A DNA stretch of 64,000 nucleotides from Glycomyces algeriensis (GCF_027622855.1 NZ_JAPZVR010000002.1:308605-372604); one strand, 5' to 3'; shown: positions 45,044-54,833, counted from the first letter of the stretch. Notes: generated by a model from the sequence alone, not told the origin. Translations and numbers: made by a program.

Positions 45044-45835
45044 TCAGGAGGCCGTGGCGGTGAAGCGGTCGCCGTGGGCGGTGAGGGTGAGCGGGAGGCC
45101 GAAGGCCTTCGAGAGGGTCTCCGAGGTGAGCGCCTCGGCGATCGGGCCTGCGGCGATCACGCCGCCGCCGGAGAGGACGAGCGCGTGGGTGAACCCGGGC
45201 GGGATCTCCTCCACGTGGTGGGTGACCAGTACCAGGGCGGGTGCGGACTCGTCGCGGGCGAGGCCGGCGAGGGTCGCCACGAGTGCTTCGCGCGCGCCCA
45301 GGTCGAGTCCGGCGGCGGGCTCGTCGAGGAGCAGCAGTTCGGGGTCGGTCATGAGCGCCCGGGCGATGAGGACGCGCTTGCGCTCGCCCTCCGAGAGCGT
45401 GCCGAACAGGCGGTCGGCGAGCTGGGCGACGCCGAGCCAGCGCATGAGGGAGGCGGCGCGCTCGTCGTCCTGCGAGTCGTACTCTTCGCGCCAGCGGCCC
45501 ATCATGCCCCAGGCGGCGGTGCGGACGACGTCGAACGCCCGCTCGTCGTTGGGGATGGCGTCGGCGACCTGGGTGGTGGTGAGGCCGATGCGGGGGCGCA
45601 GTTCGAACACGTCGACGCGGCCGAGGCGTTCGCCGAGGATCTCGACCACGCCGGAGGTGGGGTGGTTGCGGGCGGCCGCTAGGTTGAGCAGCGTCGTCTT
45701 GCCGGCGCCGTTGGGGCCGAGGACGACCCAGCGCTGTGCGGCGTCGACTTGCCAGTCGACGCCGTCGAGGAGCTGGTTGCCGCCGCGTCGCACGGTGACG
45801 CCGGACAGGTCGAGGACGCGTTCAGACTGAGCCAC
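45044..45835 (-). CDS. stand-alone ABC ATPase
   Basis: 263 aa. Walker A GPNGAGKTT, signature TLSEGERKRVLIARALM, Walker B LLLLDEPAAGLD, H-loop VTHHVEEIPPGF. The EEIPPGFTH feature is typical of the YlmA/ModF-like ATPase subgroup. No permease is adjacent, so it may be non-transport or use a distant partner. Confidence 0.88.
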   Translation of the reverse strand: MAQSERVLDLSGVTVRRGGNQLLDGVDWQVDAAQRWVVLGPNGAGKTTLLNLAAARNHPTSGVVEILGERLGRVDVFELRPRIGLTTTQVADAIPNDERAFDVVRTAAWGMMGRWREEYDSQDDERAASLMRWLGVAQLADRLFGTLSEGERKRVLIARALMTDPELLLLDEPAAGLDLGAREALVATLAGLARDESAPALVLVTHHVEEIPPGFTHALVLSGGGVIAAGPIAEALTSETLSKAFGLPLTLTAHGDRFTATAS

Positions 45836-46057
45836 GGGTCAATGAAACCACGGGCCCCCGACGATCGGTCGCGGGCGGGCCTCGGCGGCGGTGCTACGAC
45901 ACACGGGCGAACGCCCGGCGGCGCGTCTGGAGTGAATGCCCGGGCCGTGCAACGACGCCGCGTTTGGCGGCGTCTGAACTATCAGACGCCGGACCCCGGT
46001 GCCGCCGCTCGCGGGGCCGGGCACTTTGACCATGCAAGTCCTGACTGGAATGAGCAG

Positions 46058-47119
46058 ATGCCCCCCATCATCGAGATATCGGGGCTGAGGAAGACCTATT
46101 CGAGGGCCTTCCGTCAGCCGCACAACGCTTTGGACGGCCTCGACCTTGAGGTCGCCGCGGGCCAGGTGCACGGTTTCCTGGGCCCCAACGGGTCCGGGAA
46201 GACCACGACCCTGCGGGCCCTGCTCGGTCTCATCCGTGTTGACGGCGGGACCATGCGGATCTTCGGCGAGGAGGTCCCCCGCCGCCTTCCCGAGGTCGTC
46301 GGGCGGATCGGCGCGGTCGTGGAGTCCCCGCAGTTCTTCAAGCACTTCTCCGGGCGCCTGACCCTCCAGCTGCTCGCCGAGAGCGCGGGCGTGTCGAAGG
46401 CGCGTGTCGAGGAGGTCTTGGAGCAGGTGGGCCTGCGCGATGCCGCGAAGGCGTCCGTCAAGGGCTACTCGCTGGGCATGCGGCAGCGGCTCGCGGTGGC
46501 GCAGGCGCTGCTGAAGCAGCCGCAGCTGCTGATCCTGGACGAGCCGGCGAACGGGCTGGACCCGGCCGGGATCCACCACATGAGGGAGCTGCTGCAGTGG
46601 CTCGCGCATTCGCAGGGTGTGACCGTGGTGGTCAGCTCGCACCTGCTCTCCGAGGTGCAGCAGTTGTGCGATTCGATGACGATCGTCTCCAGGGGACGTC
46701 GGATCGTCGACGGAAAGGTCGCGGACATCATTGCGGGGCACGGGGATTCGAGTCTCACGGTGCGGTTCCCGGATGTGGCGTCGCTACCGGAGGCGGCCGA
46801 GGCCCTTGCGGCGGCTTCGGGTTCGCCGGGTGCGGCCGCGGTGTCGGCTGCGGTCGACCGCGACCGGCTGGTGGTGAGGGGCGCGCCGGAGGCGGCGTGG
46901 GTGACGAGGACGCTCGCTGACGCGGGGATCTACCTGTCCGAGCTGCGGATGGAGACGAAGAACCTCGAGTCGGTGTTCTTGGAGCTGACCGGCACTGCGC
47001 CGGTCCCGGGGCAGACCGTCCAGATCGGGGAGTCGGTGGTGGTGCCGCAGGGTCCGCCCGTGGCGGTCTCCGACGGTGTCGTTTCCATCGAGGTCGAGTC
47101 TGAAGGGGCCGAGCGGTGA
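46058..47119 (+). CDS. ABC transporter ATP-binding protein
   Basis: 353 aa. Walker A GPNGSGKTT, signature SLGMRQRLAVAQALL (degenerate LSGGQ, usual for DrrA/CcmA-like exporters), Walker B LLILDEPANGLDP and H-loop SSHLLSEV. A C-terminal extension of about 120 residues follows the ATPase core. It overlaps the permease by 4 nt (GTGA). The upstream 222-nt spacer separates it from the divergent lone ABC ATPase. Confidence 0.9.
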   Translation: MPPIIEISGLRKTYSRAFRQPHNALDGLDLEVAAGQVHGFLGPNGSGKTTTLRALLGLIRVDGGTMRIFGEEVPRRLPEVVGRIGAVVESPQFFKHFSGRLTLQLLAESAGVSKARVEEVLEQVGLRDAAKASVKGYSLGMRQRLAVAQALLKQPQLLILDEPANGLDPAGIHHMRELLQWLAHSQGVTVVVSSHLLSEVQQLCDSMTIVSRGRRIVDGKVADIIAGHGDSSLTVRFPDVASLPEAAEALAAASGSPGAAAVSAAVDRDRLVVRGAPEAAWVTRTLADAGIYLSELRMETKNLESVFLELTGTAPVPGQTVQIGESVVVPQGPPVAVSDGVVSIEVESEGAER

Positions 47120-48132
47120 ACCTGTTCAAAGCCGAACTGCGGCGCTTGGCGCGCCGCCGCCTGTCGATGGTCTTCGGGATCATCGCCGCGGCGGGTCTGC
47201 TGGTGCTGGCCGGTGTCTTCTGGTTCACGTCGAGCAAGGGCCCGACGGCGGCCGAGCTCGCCGACGCGCAGGCCGAGGCGGACCGGATGAACGAGGAGAA
47301 CTACGAGTACGACGAGTGCGTGGAGGACGAGGCGTACTTCGACACCGAGGAGTACGGCTACCTCGAGGACGAGCCGTACTACGCGGACATGACCCACGAG
47401 GAGCTGTGCGCCGACTGGTTCGGCGTGTGGACCGCCGAGGACCTCATCTACACGTACACGTTCGACTTCGCCGAGGAGAGCCCGCTGATCCTCATCGGCG
47501 CGGCGGTCATCACGGGCCTGATCATGATGATGCTCGGGTCCTCGGCGATCGGCGCCGAGTGGTCGAGCGGCGGGTTGGCGAACCTGCTGCTGTGGCACCC
47601 GAACCGGATGAAGGTGTGGGGTGCGAAGCTCGGTGCGGCTTCGGCGGTGTGCGCGGGGGCGGTGATCGCGGTGCTGCTGCTGGCCTTCGGGCTGCTGTAC
47701 GTGACCGCGGCGGCGCGCGGGGAGGTCGGCACCCTGAATGCGGCCTGGTGGGACGAGAACCTGCCGAAGCTCGCGCGCGCCGGCCTGCTGTCGGTCGCGA
47801 TGACCGTGCTCGGTGCGTCGCTGGCGATGCTGGGGCGGCACACGGCGATCTCCGGCGGGATCATCGCCGGTTACCTGATCGTGGGCGACATGCTGGTGCG
47901 GTTCGCGGGCATGGCGATGCAGATGCCGTTCTCGGAGCGGTTGTCCCTGTACACGTGGGTGACCGCGTGGATCGACGGGAAGATCGAGCTGCAGGACTGG
48001 AGCGACATGTACTCGGAGTACCCGGACGTCATGGTGATCACCTCGAGTGAGGCCGGGCTGCTGCTGGGCGGGATCGTGCTCGCCTTCGCGGCATTGGCGA
48101 CCTGGGCGTTCCAGCGGCGCGACGTGTCGTAG
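47116..48132 (+). CDS. ABC-2 type permease with acidic extracytoplasmic loop
   Basis: 338 aa. Helix 1 at about 19-38, then a ~90-residue loop, then five helices. The loop (about 45-110) is very acidic and Tyr-rich (NEENYEYDECVEDEAYFDTE, EEYGYLEDEPYYADM) with two cysteines that could pair. The rest is like ABC-2 exporters, with EWSSGGLANLLLWHPNR as the coupling region. GTG start. Substrate unknown. Confidence 0.87.
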   Translation: MNLFKAELRRLARRRLSMVFGIIAAAGLLVLAGVFWFTSSKGPTAAELADAQAEADRMNEENYEYDECVEDEAYFDTEEYGYLEDEPYYADMTHEELCADWFGVWTAEDLIYTYTFDFAEESPLILIGAAVITGLIMMMLGSSAIGAEWSSGGLANLLLWHPNRMKVWGAKLGAASAVCAGAVIAVLLLAFGLLYVTAAARGEVGTLNAAWWDENLPKLARAGLLSVAMTVLGASLAMLGRHTAISGGIIAGYLIVGDMLVRFAGMAMQMPFSERLSLYTWVTAWIDGKIELQDWSDMYSEYPDVMVITSSEAGLLLGGIVLAFAALATWAFQRRDVS

Positions 48133-48180
48133 CCGCGCTGGCGCGGTAGCGCGTCACGCGTGATATACCACTGTGGTCGG

Positions 48181-48264
48181 AGCCCGGAGCCCGGAGCCCG
48201 GAGCCCGGAGCCCGGAGCCCGGAGCCCGGAGCCCGGAGCCCGGAGCCCGGAGCCCGGAGCCCGG
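48181..48264. repeat. 7-bp tandem repeat (AGCCCGG)x12
   Basis: Twelve perfect copies in the 268-nt spacer between the ABC permease (+) and ROK (-) genes. On the minus strand it contains GGGCTCC, sharing GGCTC with two other arrays in this window. A TCACGCGTGA palindrome lies just before it (48153). Confidence 0.95.
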
Positions 48265-48325
48265 AGCGGTGGCGTGTGATGCGTGGCGCGTGACATATCA
48301 CCGCCTGAGCGATTGAGCGAGTAGA

Positions 48326-48362
48326 CGAGACGCCGCCCGCGGATTCCGCGGGCGGCGTCTCG
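48326..48362. terminator. bidirectional terminator hairpin
   Basis: Perfect 17-bp stem (48326-48342 with 48346-48362) with ATT loop, followed by TTTGATGTT. Serves the convergent permease and ROK genes. Confidence 0.85.
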
Positions 48363-48400
48363 TTTGATGTTGCAGGGCGGCGCGCGTAAAGCCGCCTCGA

Positions 48401-49570
48401 TCAGTCGAAGAGGCTTTCCCGGACGGCGTCGAGGCCGTGCAGGATCGCGCCGCGCATGACCGGCTCGTCCATGACCGAGCCCGCGACCACGCTCGGGTTG
48501 ACGGGGGCGAGCTGGGAGGTCTGGGCGGCGACGCGGCCGGCGAGCTCGAGCCCGCCCGCGTAGCCGACGGGCCCGCCGAGGACCACCACCGTGGGGTCGA
48601 GGAGGACGCAGACCGCGACGATGCCGAGCGCGATGCCGCGGGCGATCTCGTCCAGGCACGCGGCGCCCTCCGGGCCCGCGTCGATCGCCGCGGCCAGGAC
48701 CTCTCCGGGTTCGGCGGCCTCGAAGCCGTGCTTCGCGCCGATGTCGACGACCGCGTCACCGCCGATGACACGCTGGTAGGAGCCCTTGGAGAGGCGGGTG
48801 ACGACGCCGCCGGTGGGCAGTTCGCCCCCGGGCACGGGCAGGAAGCCGATCTCGCCGGCCGCGCCGCTGGCGCCCCGGTACAGCTGCCCGTTGAGGATGA
48901 CGCCGAGGCCGAGGCCGCCGCCGAACCACGCGTACACGAAGTCGGTGGCCCCGCCGGCGCCGCCCGAGCGCTGCTCCGCGAGGCAGGCGAGGTTGACGTC
49001 GTTCTCGATCTCGACGGCCGGGGTGAACTCCTCGTTCAGCGCGGTGCGCAGGCCGCGGTGCCAGGCCGGGAGGTTCCAGGAGAAGCCGATGTCGCCGCTC
49101 GCGGGGTCGATGACGCCGGGGGTGCCGAGGACGATCCGCTGCACCTTGGACATCTCGACTCCCGCGTCGGCGACGGAGTCGGTGACGACCCGGCGGACCA
49201 CGGCCACCGGGTCGGTCGAGTGCTCGACGTCGATCTCGGCGCGGCCGACGATGCGGCCGGTGAAGTCGGCGCAGGCGCCCTTGGTGGTCACGGGGCCGAC
49301 CTCAACACCGACGACGTACGTGAAGGCCGGAACGGCCGCGTACAGGGACGCGTTGGGGCCGCGCCCGCCGGACTTGGAGCCGACGACCTCGACGAGGCCG
49401 CGGCTCTGGAGGCGCTCCATCATCTGGGAGGCGGTGACCTTGGACATCGAGGTCCGCTCGGCGAGCTGGGCGCGGGTCTGGGGGCCGTCCTCCAGCAGGA
49501 GTTTCAGCGCGGCCTGGTCGTTCAGGACGCGAAGCAGTTTGGGCACCCCGGGGGTGTGGCTCTTCGGCAT
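48401..49570 (-). CDS. ROK-family transcriptional regulator
   Basis: 389 aa. N-terminal winged helix (about 10-75: AQLAERTSMSKVTASQMMER) and a C-terminal ROK sugar-kinase-like domain with GVEVGPVTTKGACADFTG, LGTPGVIDPASG and GASGAAGEIGFLPV. The usual CxCGxxGC zinc motif is absent. ATG at 49570 chosen for its AGGAAG site; the frame extends 12 codons upstream. It probably controls a sugar uptake or catabolic operon elsewhere; none is adjacent. Confidence 0.9.
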   Translation of the reverse strand: MPKSHTPGVPKLLRVLNDQAALKLLLEDGPQTRAQLAERTSMSKVTASQMMERLQSRGLVEVVGSKSGGRGPNASLYAAVPAFTYVVGVEVGPVTTKGACADFTGRIVGRAEIDVEHSTDPVAVVRRVVTDSVADAGVEMSKVQRIVLGTPGVIDPASGDIGFSWNLPAWHRGLRTALNEEFTPAVEIENDVNLACLAEQRSGGAGGATDFVYAWFGGGLGLGVILNGQLYRGASGAAGEIGFLPVPGGELPTGGVVTRLSKGSYQRVIGGDAVVDIGAKHGFEAAEPGEVLAAAIDAGPEGAACLDEIARGIALGIVAVCVLLDPTVVVLGGPVGYAGGLELAGRVAAQTSQLAPVNPSVVAGSVMDEPVMRGAILHGLDAVRESLFD

Positions 49571-49735
49571 TCGTACTTCCTTATTCTCCGAGCCCACATT
49601 ATCCACGCGGGCCCACCCGCCCCAACCGCAGCTAGCGCGCGAAAGCCGAACGCATGATCGTTAGAGGCCGACTGACGGCACGGACGCACCGCCTCCGACC
49701 GGTTCACGGGCCGGCCGCGAACCGGTCGACCGGGA

Positions 49736-49843
49736 ATGTCGTACCCCTATGTCAGGGTATGAGCTGTCCCGATTAACGGCTCGCAAGCTTCGCCGAGACC
49801 GGGCCCGAAACACGGCCCCCAGCAGCTCGGACCCTGCCCGCGA
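49736..49843 (+). repeat. dispersed intergenic repeat, copy F (type 2 tail)
   Basis: 108-bp unit: head ATGTCGTACCCCTATGTCAG, then TTAACGGCTCGCAAGCTTCG, CCGGGCCCGAAACACGGCCC and AGCTCGGACCCTGCCCGCGA. Matches copy E over its whole length. It lies in the 397-nt spacer 49571-49967 between ROK and gdh; the rest of the spacer shows nothing. Confidence 0.88.
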
Positions 49844-49967
49844 ACGCCACGGCGGCCCCGTCGTAACGGCAGGACCGCCGCCCTGGAGGAGCCGTGCCGG
49901 CGCAGGCGTGGAGCGGCTTCGCCGCCGACCGCGCGGTCCGGCACCTAGCCCCGGCACGCGGCCTCGT

Positions 49968-52900
49968 CTACTCCCCGCCGGTCTCGACCAGGCTCCTGAT
50001 CTGGCGCAGCGACACCGACAGCACGGCGAGCTTCTCGTCCGAGCGGGAGGCCTCGGCCGTCGCCTCGTGGATCCGCTCGATCTCGGCGGCGTTCCGCTCG
50101 GCCCACGAGCCGACCGCCTCGGCCGGGTCCGTGCCAGGCTTCGCCCGCATCACGCTCGCGGTCAGGCCCGCCATCGCGCCGTACAGGTCGTACCGCAGCG
50201 CCGAGCGCGCGAGCGTCTGCCACCGGTTCGTGCGCGGCAGCGCCGAGATCTCGTTGAGGATCGCGTCGAGGTGCACCCGCGCAGCGATCCCGTAGTACAC
50301 CTCCGCGGTCTGGTCCAGGTCCGTCTCGTTCAGGCGCGCGCACTCGACGACGTCGACCAGGCCGAACCCGAAGATCGGCGCCGAGGCGTCCCGCGCGATC
50401 TCCGCGGGCATCCCCTGCTCCTCCAGCTCGTCGCAGAACTCCTCGAACCCGACCGCCTCGGAGTCGTGGAGCAGCTCCGGCAGCCGCGGCTGCAGCACCG
50501 CGAGCCCCGGCCGCAGCCGCTCGGTCTCGGCCGCCACGTCCAGTGCCCCGCGCCGGTGCTGCACGAGCCAGCGCACGCCCCGGTCGAGGAGGCGGCGGAT
50601 GACCAGCATCCCCGCGATCTGGGCGTCCTGCGGCACCTGGTTGTCGAGCGCTTCGATGCGCCGCCACAGGCCCGGCAGGCCGAACGCGTCGCGGATGATC
50701 ACGTACGCCCGGACCACGTCCACGACGTCGGCGCCGGTCTCGTCGGCGATGCGGAAGAGGAAGGTCGTGCCCGCCCGGTTCACGGCCTCGCCGACGACCG
50801 CGGTCGCCACGATCTCGCGTCGCAGCGGGTGGTCGGCCATGAGGTCGGCGTACGGTTCGCGAAGCGGCGCAGGGAAGTACGAGCGGAGCACGGGCGCGGT
50901 CCACTCCTCGTCGGGCAGGCCGGAGTCGAGCACGGCCCGCTTCGCCCAGATCTTCACGTACGAGAGCAGCACGCAGAGTTCGGGTTCGGTCAGGGCCGTG
51001 CCGGTCGCGACCCGCTCCTTGAGCTGCTTGTCGCTGGGGAGCCCTTCGATCTCGCGGTCGAGGCCGACCGTCTTCTCCAGGTGCTTCATGAGTCTGATGT
51101 GGACGGGCAGGAGGCGGGCGCCGAGGCGTGTCGCGTTCGCCAGGGCCATGTTCTGGCCGTAGTTGTCGGCGAGGACGGCGTCGGCGACGTCGTCGGCCAT
51201 GTCCATGAAGAGCTTGTTGCGGTGGTCGGGTTCGACGCGGCCGGCGAGTGCGGCGGAGCGGAGGAGGATCTTGATGTTGACTTCGTGGTCGGAGGTGTCG
51301 ACGCCGGCGGAGTTGTCGATGAAGTCGGTGTTGCAGTGGCCGCCGGTGCCGTCGGGTCCGCCGGTCTGGGCGTATTCGATGCGGCCGAGCTGGGTGAAGC
51401 CGAGGTTGCCGCCTTCGCCGATGACGCGGCAGCGGAGCTGTTCGCCGTTGACGCGGACGGCGTCGTTGGCTTTGTCGCCGGCGTCGGCGTCGGTCTGCGC
51501 GGCGGATTTGACGTAGGTGCCGATGCCGCCGTTCCAGAGGAGGTCGACGGGGGCGGTGAGGATCGCGCGGATGAGTTCGGGCGGTGTCAGGTCTTTGACG
51601 TCGGCGTCGATGCCGAGTGCGGTGCGCACTTCCGGGGAGACGGGGATGGATTTCGCTGAGCGTTCCCAGACGCCGCCGCCGGCGGAGATGAGGGTGGGGT
51701 CGTAGTCGGCCCAGGTGGAGCGGGGCATGTCGAAGAGTCGGCGGCGCTCGGTGTAGGAGGCGGCGGCGACGGGGTTGGGGTCGATGAAGATGTGCATGTG
51801 GTTGAACGCGGCGACGAGGCGGATGTGCTCGGAGAGGAGCATGCCGTTGCCGAAGACGTCGCCGCCCATGTCGCCGATGCCGACGACGGTGAAGTCCTGC
51901 GCCTGGGTGTCGACGCCTTCCGCGCGGAAGTGGCGTTTCACGGATTCCCATGCGCCCCTTGCGGTGATGCCCATCTTCTTGTGGTCGTAGCCGACGGAGC
52001 CGCCGGAGGCGAAGGCGTCGCCGAGCCAGAACCCGTATTCGGCGGCGACGCCGTTGGCGATGTCGGAGAAGGTCGCGGTGCCTTTGTCGGCGGCGACGAC
52101 GAGGTAGGGGTCGTCGCCGTCGTGGCGGACGACGTTGGGCGGGGGGACGACGGTGTTGTCGGCGTCGCGGTTGTCGGTGATGTCGAGGAGGGCGGAGATG
52201 AACTCGCGGTAGCGGGCGACGCCTTCGGCCTGGAGCGCGGCGCGGTCGGGGAACTCGGTGCGCTTGAGGACGAAGCCGCCTTTCGCGCCGACGGGGGTGA
52301 TGACGGTGTTCTTGACTTCCTGGGCTTTGACGAGGCCGAGGATCTCGGTGCGGAAGTCCTCTTTGCGGTCGGACCAGCGCAGGCCGCCGCGGGCGACGCG
52401 TCCGTATCGCATGTGGACGCCTTCGAAGTGCGGGGAGTAGACGAACACTTCGAACATGGGTCGGGGTTTGGGGAGGAAGTCGAGGGCGCGGGCGTCGAAT
52501 TTGAACGCGACGTACTCCTTGGGGCGGCCGGAGTCGGCGCGCTGGAAGTACGAGGTGCGGAGGGTGGAGCGGATGAGGGTGAGGAAGGCGCGGAGGATGC
52601 GGTCGGCGTCGAGGTTGGGGACGGCGGCGAGGCCTTCGGCGAGCGTGTCGTCGATGCGGGCGACGGCGGCGTCGCGGTCGGCTCCGACGCGGGGGTCGAA
52701 GCGGGCTTCGAAGAGCCGCACGAGGTTCGCGGCGATCTCGGGGTAGGTGCCGAGGGTGGCGGAGATGAACGCCTGGGAGAACACGAATCCGCACTGGCGG
52801 AGGTATTTGGCGAGGGCGCGGAGGACGACGACCTGCCGCCAGGTGAGGCCGGCGGCGATCACGAGCTCGTTGAAGCGGTCGGATTCGGCTTCGCCGATCC

Positions 52901-54833
52901 AGGCGGCGCGGAACGCGTTCTCGAAGCGGACGCGCAGTTGCGGCACCGATTCGGCGGCGCGGCCGGGGAGCTGGAGGCCGAAGTCGTGGAGGTGGATGGT
53001 GCCGTCGACGCGTTTGATGTGGTACGGGCGTTCTTCGGAGACTTTGACGCCGAGGTGGCGCAGGACGGGGAGGGCTTCGGAGAGGCCGACGGCCTGTTCG
53101 AAGGCGTAGATCTTGAAGTGGACGTCGTCGTCGCTGCCGCCGCGGCGGAACAGCTGGAGTTCCATCTCGCCGCTGTCGCGGAGGGTCTCGAGTTTCGCGA
53201 TGTCCTTGGCGGCGTCGATCGGCGAGTGCTCGGCCTTGTAGGCGGGCGGGTAAGCGTGGGCGTAGGCCTTGGCGAGCATGCGGGCCTGCCCTTCGCCGAT
53301 GTGGTGGTCGAGCTGGAGGGCGAGGTCGGCGTCCCAGGAGCGGGTGGCGTCGGCGAGTTCGGCCTGGATGGATTCGACGTCGACCGGGGGGTGGTCGGCG
53401 AACGGGTCGATGCGGACGACGAAGTGGAGGCGGGCGAGCACCGATTCGGTGACGCGGGCGTCGTAGTCGATCTGGGAGCCGTTGAGGCGGCGGCGCAGGA
53501 TCTCCTCGATGCGCGTCCGGTTCTCGGTGTTGTAGCGGTCGCGCGGGAGGTAGACGAGGCAGGAGTAGAAGCGACCGTAGACGTCCCGGCGGGCGAACAG
53601 GCGCAGGCGGCGGCGCCCGGCGAGACGGAGGACGCCCATCGCGGTGGTGTACAGGTCGTCGGTGCGGGCCTGGAACAGCTCGTCGCGCGGGTAGGTCTCG
53701 AGGGCGGTGACGAGGTCCTTCCCGGAGTGGGAGGAGAGGGTCACGCCGGAGCGGGCGAGGACGTCCTGGACCTTGCGTTTCACGACGGGCAGTTCGGTGA
53801 CGCTGGAGAGGTACGCGGCGGAGGTGAACAGGCCGAGGAACCGCAGTTCGCCGTCGGGGTTCCCGTCCGCGTCGAACGTCTTCACGCCGACGTAGTCCAT
53901 GAAGGACGTGCGGTGGACGGTGGAGCGGGCGTTCGACTTCGTGATCACCAGGAGCCGCCGCGCGCCGATCTGCGCGCGCGCGTCGGTGTTGAACGAGGCG
54001 AGCGGGCGCGGCGCGGCCGGGGCCTTGCGCAGCAGGCCGAGGCCGGTCTCCCCCATCGGGGTGAGCGCCTCGTCGTCGCCTTCGCCGGTGAGCCGGTACT
54101 GCCGGAAGCCCAGGAACGTGAACTTGTCGTCGGCGAGCCAGCGCAGGAGTTCGACGGTGTCATCGATGTCTTTAGGAGGCACGGGGAGCGGTGTGGTGCC
54201 TTCGGCGCCGGTGGCGGCGCGGTCGAGGTCTTCGGCGATCTGGAGGGCCTTGGCGCGCATGGCCTGCCAGTCGGCGACGCACACGCCGACGTCGGAGAGG
54301 ACTTCGAGGATGTCCGCTTCGAGTTCGGCGAGGAACGCGGCGTCGGCGACCCGCTGGGTCTCGATGTGCATCCAGGATTCGGCGCGCCCGTCCGCGGCGG
54401 GGGCCTCCTGGAGGTTGCCGTCGGCGTCGCGGCGGACGGGGACGATGGGGTGGACGAACACGGAGACGTCGACGCCGTGCTTGTTGAACAGGCCGGTGAT
54501 GGAGTCGACGAGGAACGGGGAGTCGTCGCAGACGATGTCGACGCGGGTGGAGGAGGCGGCGTCGGGGCCTTCGGCGTCCTCGGGGCAGTCGAGTTCGAGG
54601 ATGATCTGGCCGGGGGCGCGGACCTCGGCCATGCGGCGGTGGTGGGCGGTGGTCTCGAGGAGCTGGTGGGCGCTGCGGCCGACGAGGTCGTCGTCGGCCA
54701 CGAGGCTCCAGTAGAGCTCGACCAGCCTCGCCAGGGATTCGTCGGGGCCGGCCAGTCGGGCGGCCTCCTGGAGCAGTTCCTCCCGGTCGGGGAGGGTCTC
54801 GCGGAACTCTTCGTCGCCGATGAACGCCAACAC
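49968..54833 (-). CDS. gdh: NAD-specific glutamate dehydrogenase, large type
   Basis: 1621 aa, the ~180-kDa class of oxidative NAD-GDH (Bac_GDH). N-terminal ACT-like regulatory region (residues ~1-400: DDSPFLVDSITGLFNKHGVD), central domains, catalytic Rossmann core around K851 (GAKGGFVLKR) with GGDVFGNGMLLSEH and GGNLGFTQLGRIEY, and a long helical C-terminus. Converts glutamate to 2-oxoglutarate. In actinobacteria this enzyme is often controlled by the FHA protein GarA/OdhI; none is here. Its ATG gives a full-length protein, with no frameshift. Largest gene in the window. Confidence 0.95.
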   Translation of the reverse strand: MLAFIGDEEFRETLPDREELLQEAARLAGPDESLARLVELYWSLVADDDLVGRSAHQLLETTAHHRRMAEVRAPGQIILELDCPEDAEGPDAASSTRVDIVCDDSPFLVDSITGLFNKHGVDVSVFVHPIVPVRRDADGNLQEAPAADGRAESWMHIETQRVADAAFLAELEADILEVLSDVGVCVADWQAMRAKALQIAEDLDRAATGAEGTTPLPVPPKDIDDTVELLRWLADDKFTFLGFRQYRLTGEGDDEALTPMGETGLGLLRKAPAAPRPLASFNTDARAQIGARRLLVITKSNARSTVHRTSFMDYVGVKTFDADGNPDGELRFLGLFTSAAYLSSVTELPVVKRKVQDVLARSGVTLSSHSGKDLVTALETYPRDELFQARTDDLYTTAMGVLRLAGRRRLRLFARRDVYGRFYSCLVYLPRDRYNTENRTRIEEILRRRLNGSQIDYDARVTESVLARLHFVVRIDPFADHPPVDVESIQAELADATRSWDADLALQLDHHIGEGQARMLAKAYAHAYPPAYKAEHSPIDAAKDIAKLETLRDSGEMELQLFRRGGSDDDVHFKIYAFEQAVGLSEALPVLRHLGVKVSEERPYHIKRVDGTIHLHDFGLQLPGRAAESVPQLRVRFENAFRAAWIGEAESDRFNELVIAAGLTWRQVVVLRALAKYLRQCGFVFSQAFISATLGTYPEIAANLVRLFEARFDPRVGADRDAAVARIDDTLAEGLAAVPNLDADRILRAFLTLIRSTLRTSYFQRADSGRPKEYVAFKFDARALDFLPKPRPMFEVFVYSPHFEGVHMRYGRVARGGLRWSDRKEDFRTEILGLVKAQEVKNTVITPVGAKGGFVLKRTEFPDRAALQAEGVARYREFISALLDITDNRDADNTVVPPPNVVRHDGDDPYLVVAADKGTATFSDIANGVAAEYGFWLGDAFASGGSVGYDHKKMGITARGAWESVKRHFRAEGVDTQAQDFTVVGIGDMGGDVFGNGMLLSEHIRLVAAFNHMHIFIDPNPVAAASYTERRRLFDMPRSTWADYDPTLISAGGGVWERSAKSIPVSPEVRTALGIDADVKDLTPPELIRAILTAPVDLLWNGGIGTYVKSAAQTDADAGDKANDAVRVNGEQLRCRVIGEGGNLGFTQLGRIEYAQTGGPDGTGGHCNTDFIDNSAGVDTSDHEVNIKILLRSAALAGRVEPDHRNKLFMDMADDVADAVLADNYGQNMALANATRLGARLLPVHIRLMKHLEKTVGLDREIEGLPSDKQLKERVATGTALTEPELCVLLSYVKIWAKRAVLDSGLPDEEWTAPVLRSYFPAPLREPYADLMADHPLRREIVATAVVGEAVNRAGTTFLFRIADETGADVVDVVRAYVIIRDAFGLPGLWRRIEALDNQVPQDAQIAGMLVIRRLLDRGVRWLVQHRRGALDVAAETERLRPGLAVLQPRLPELLHDSEAVGFEEFCDELEEQGMPAEIARDASAPIFGFGLVDVVECARLNETDLDQTAEVYYGIAARVHLDAILNEISALPRTNRWQTLARSALRYDLYGAMAGLTASVMRAKPGTDPAEAVGSWAERNAAEIERIHEATAEASRSDEKLAVLSVSLRQIRSLVETGGE

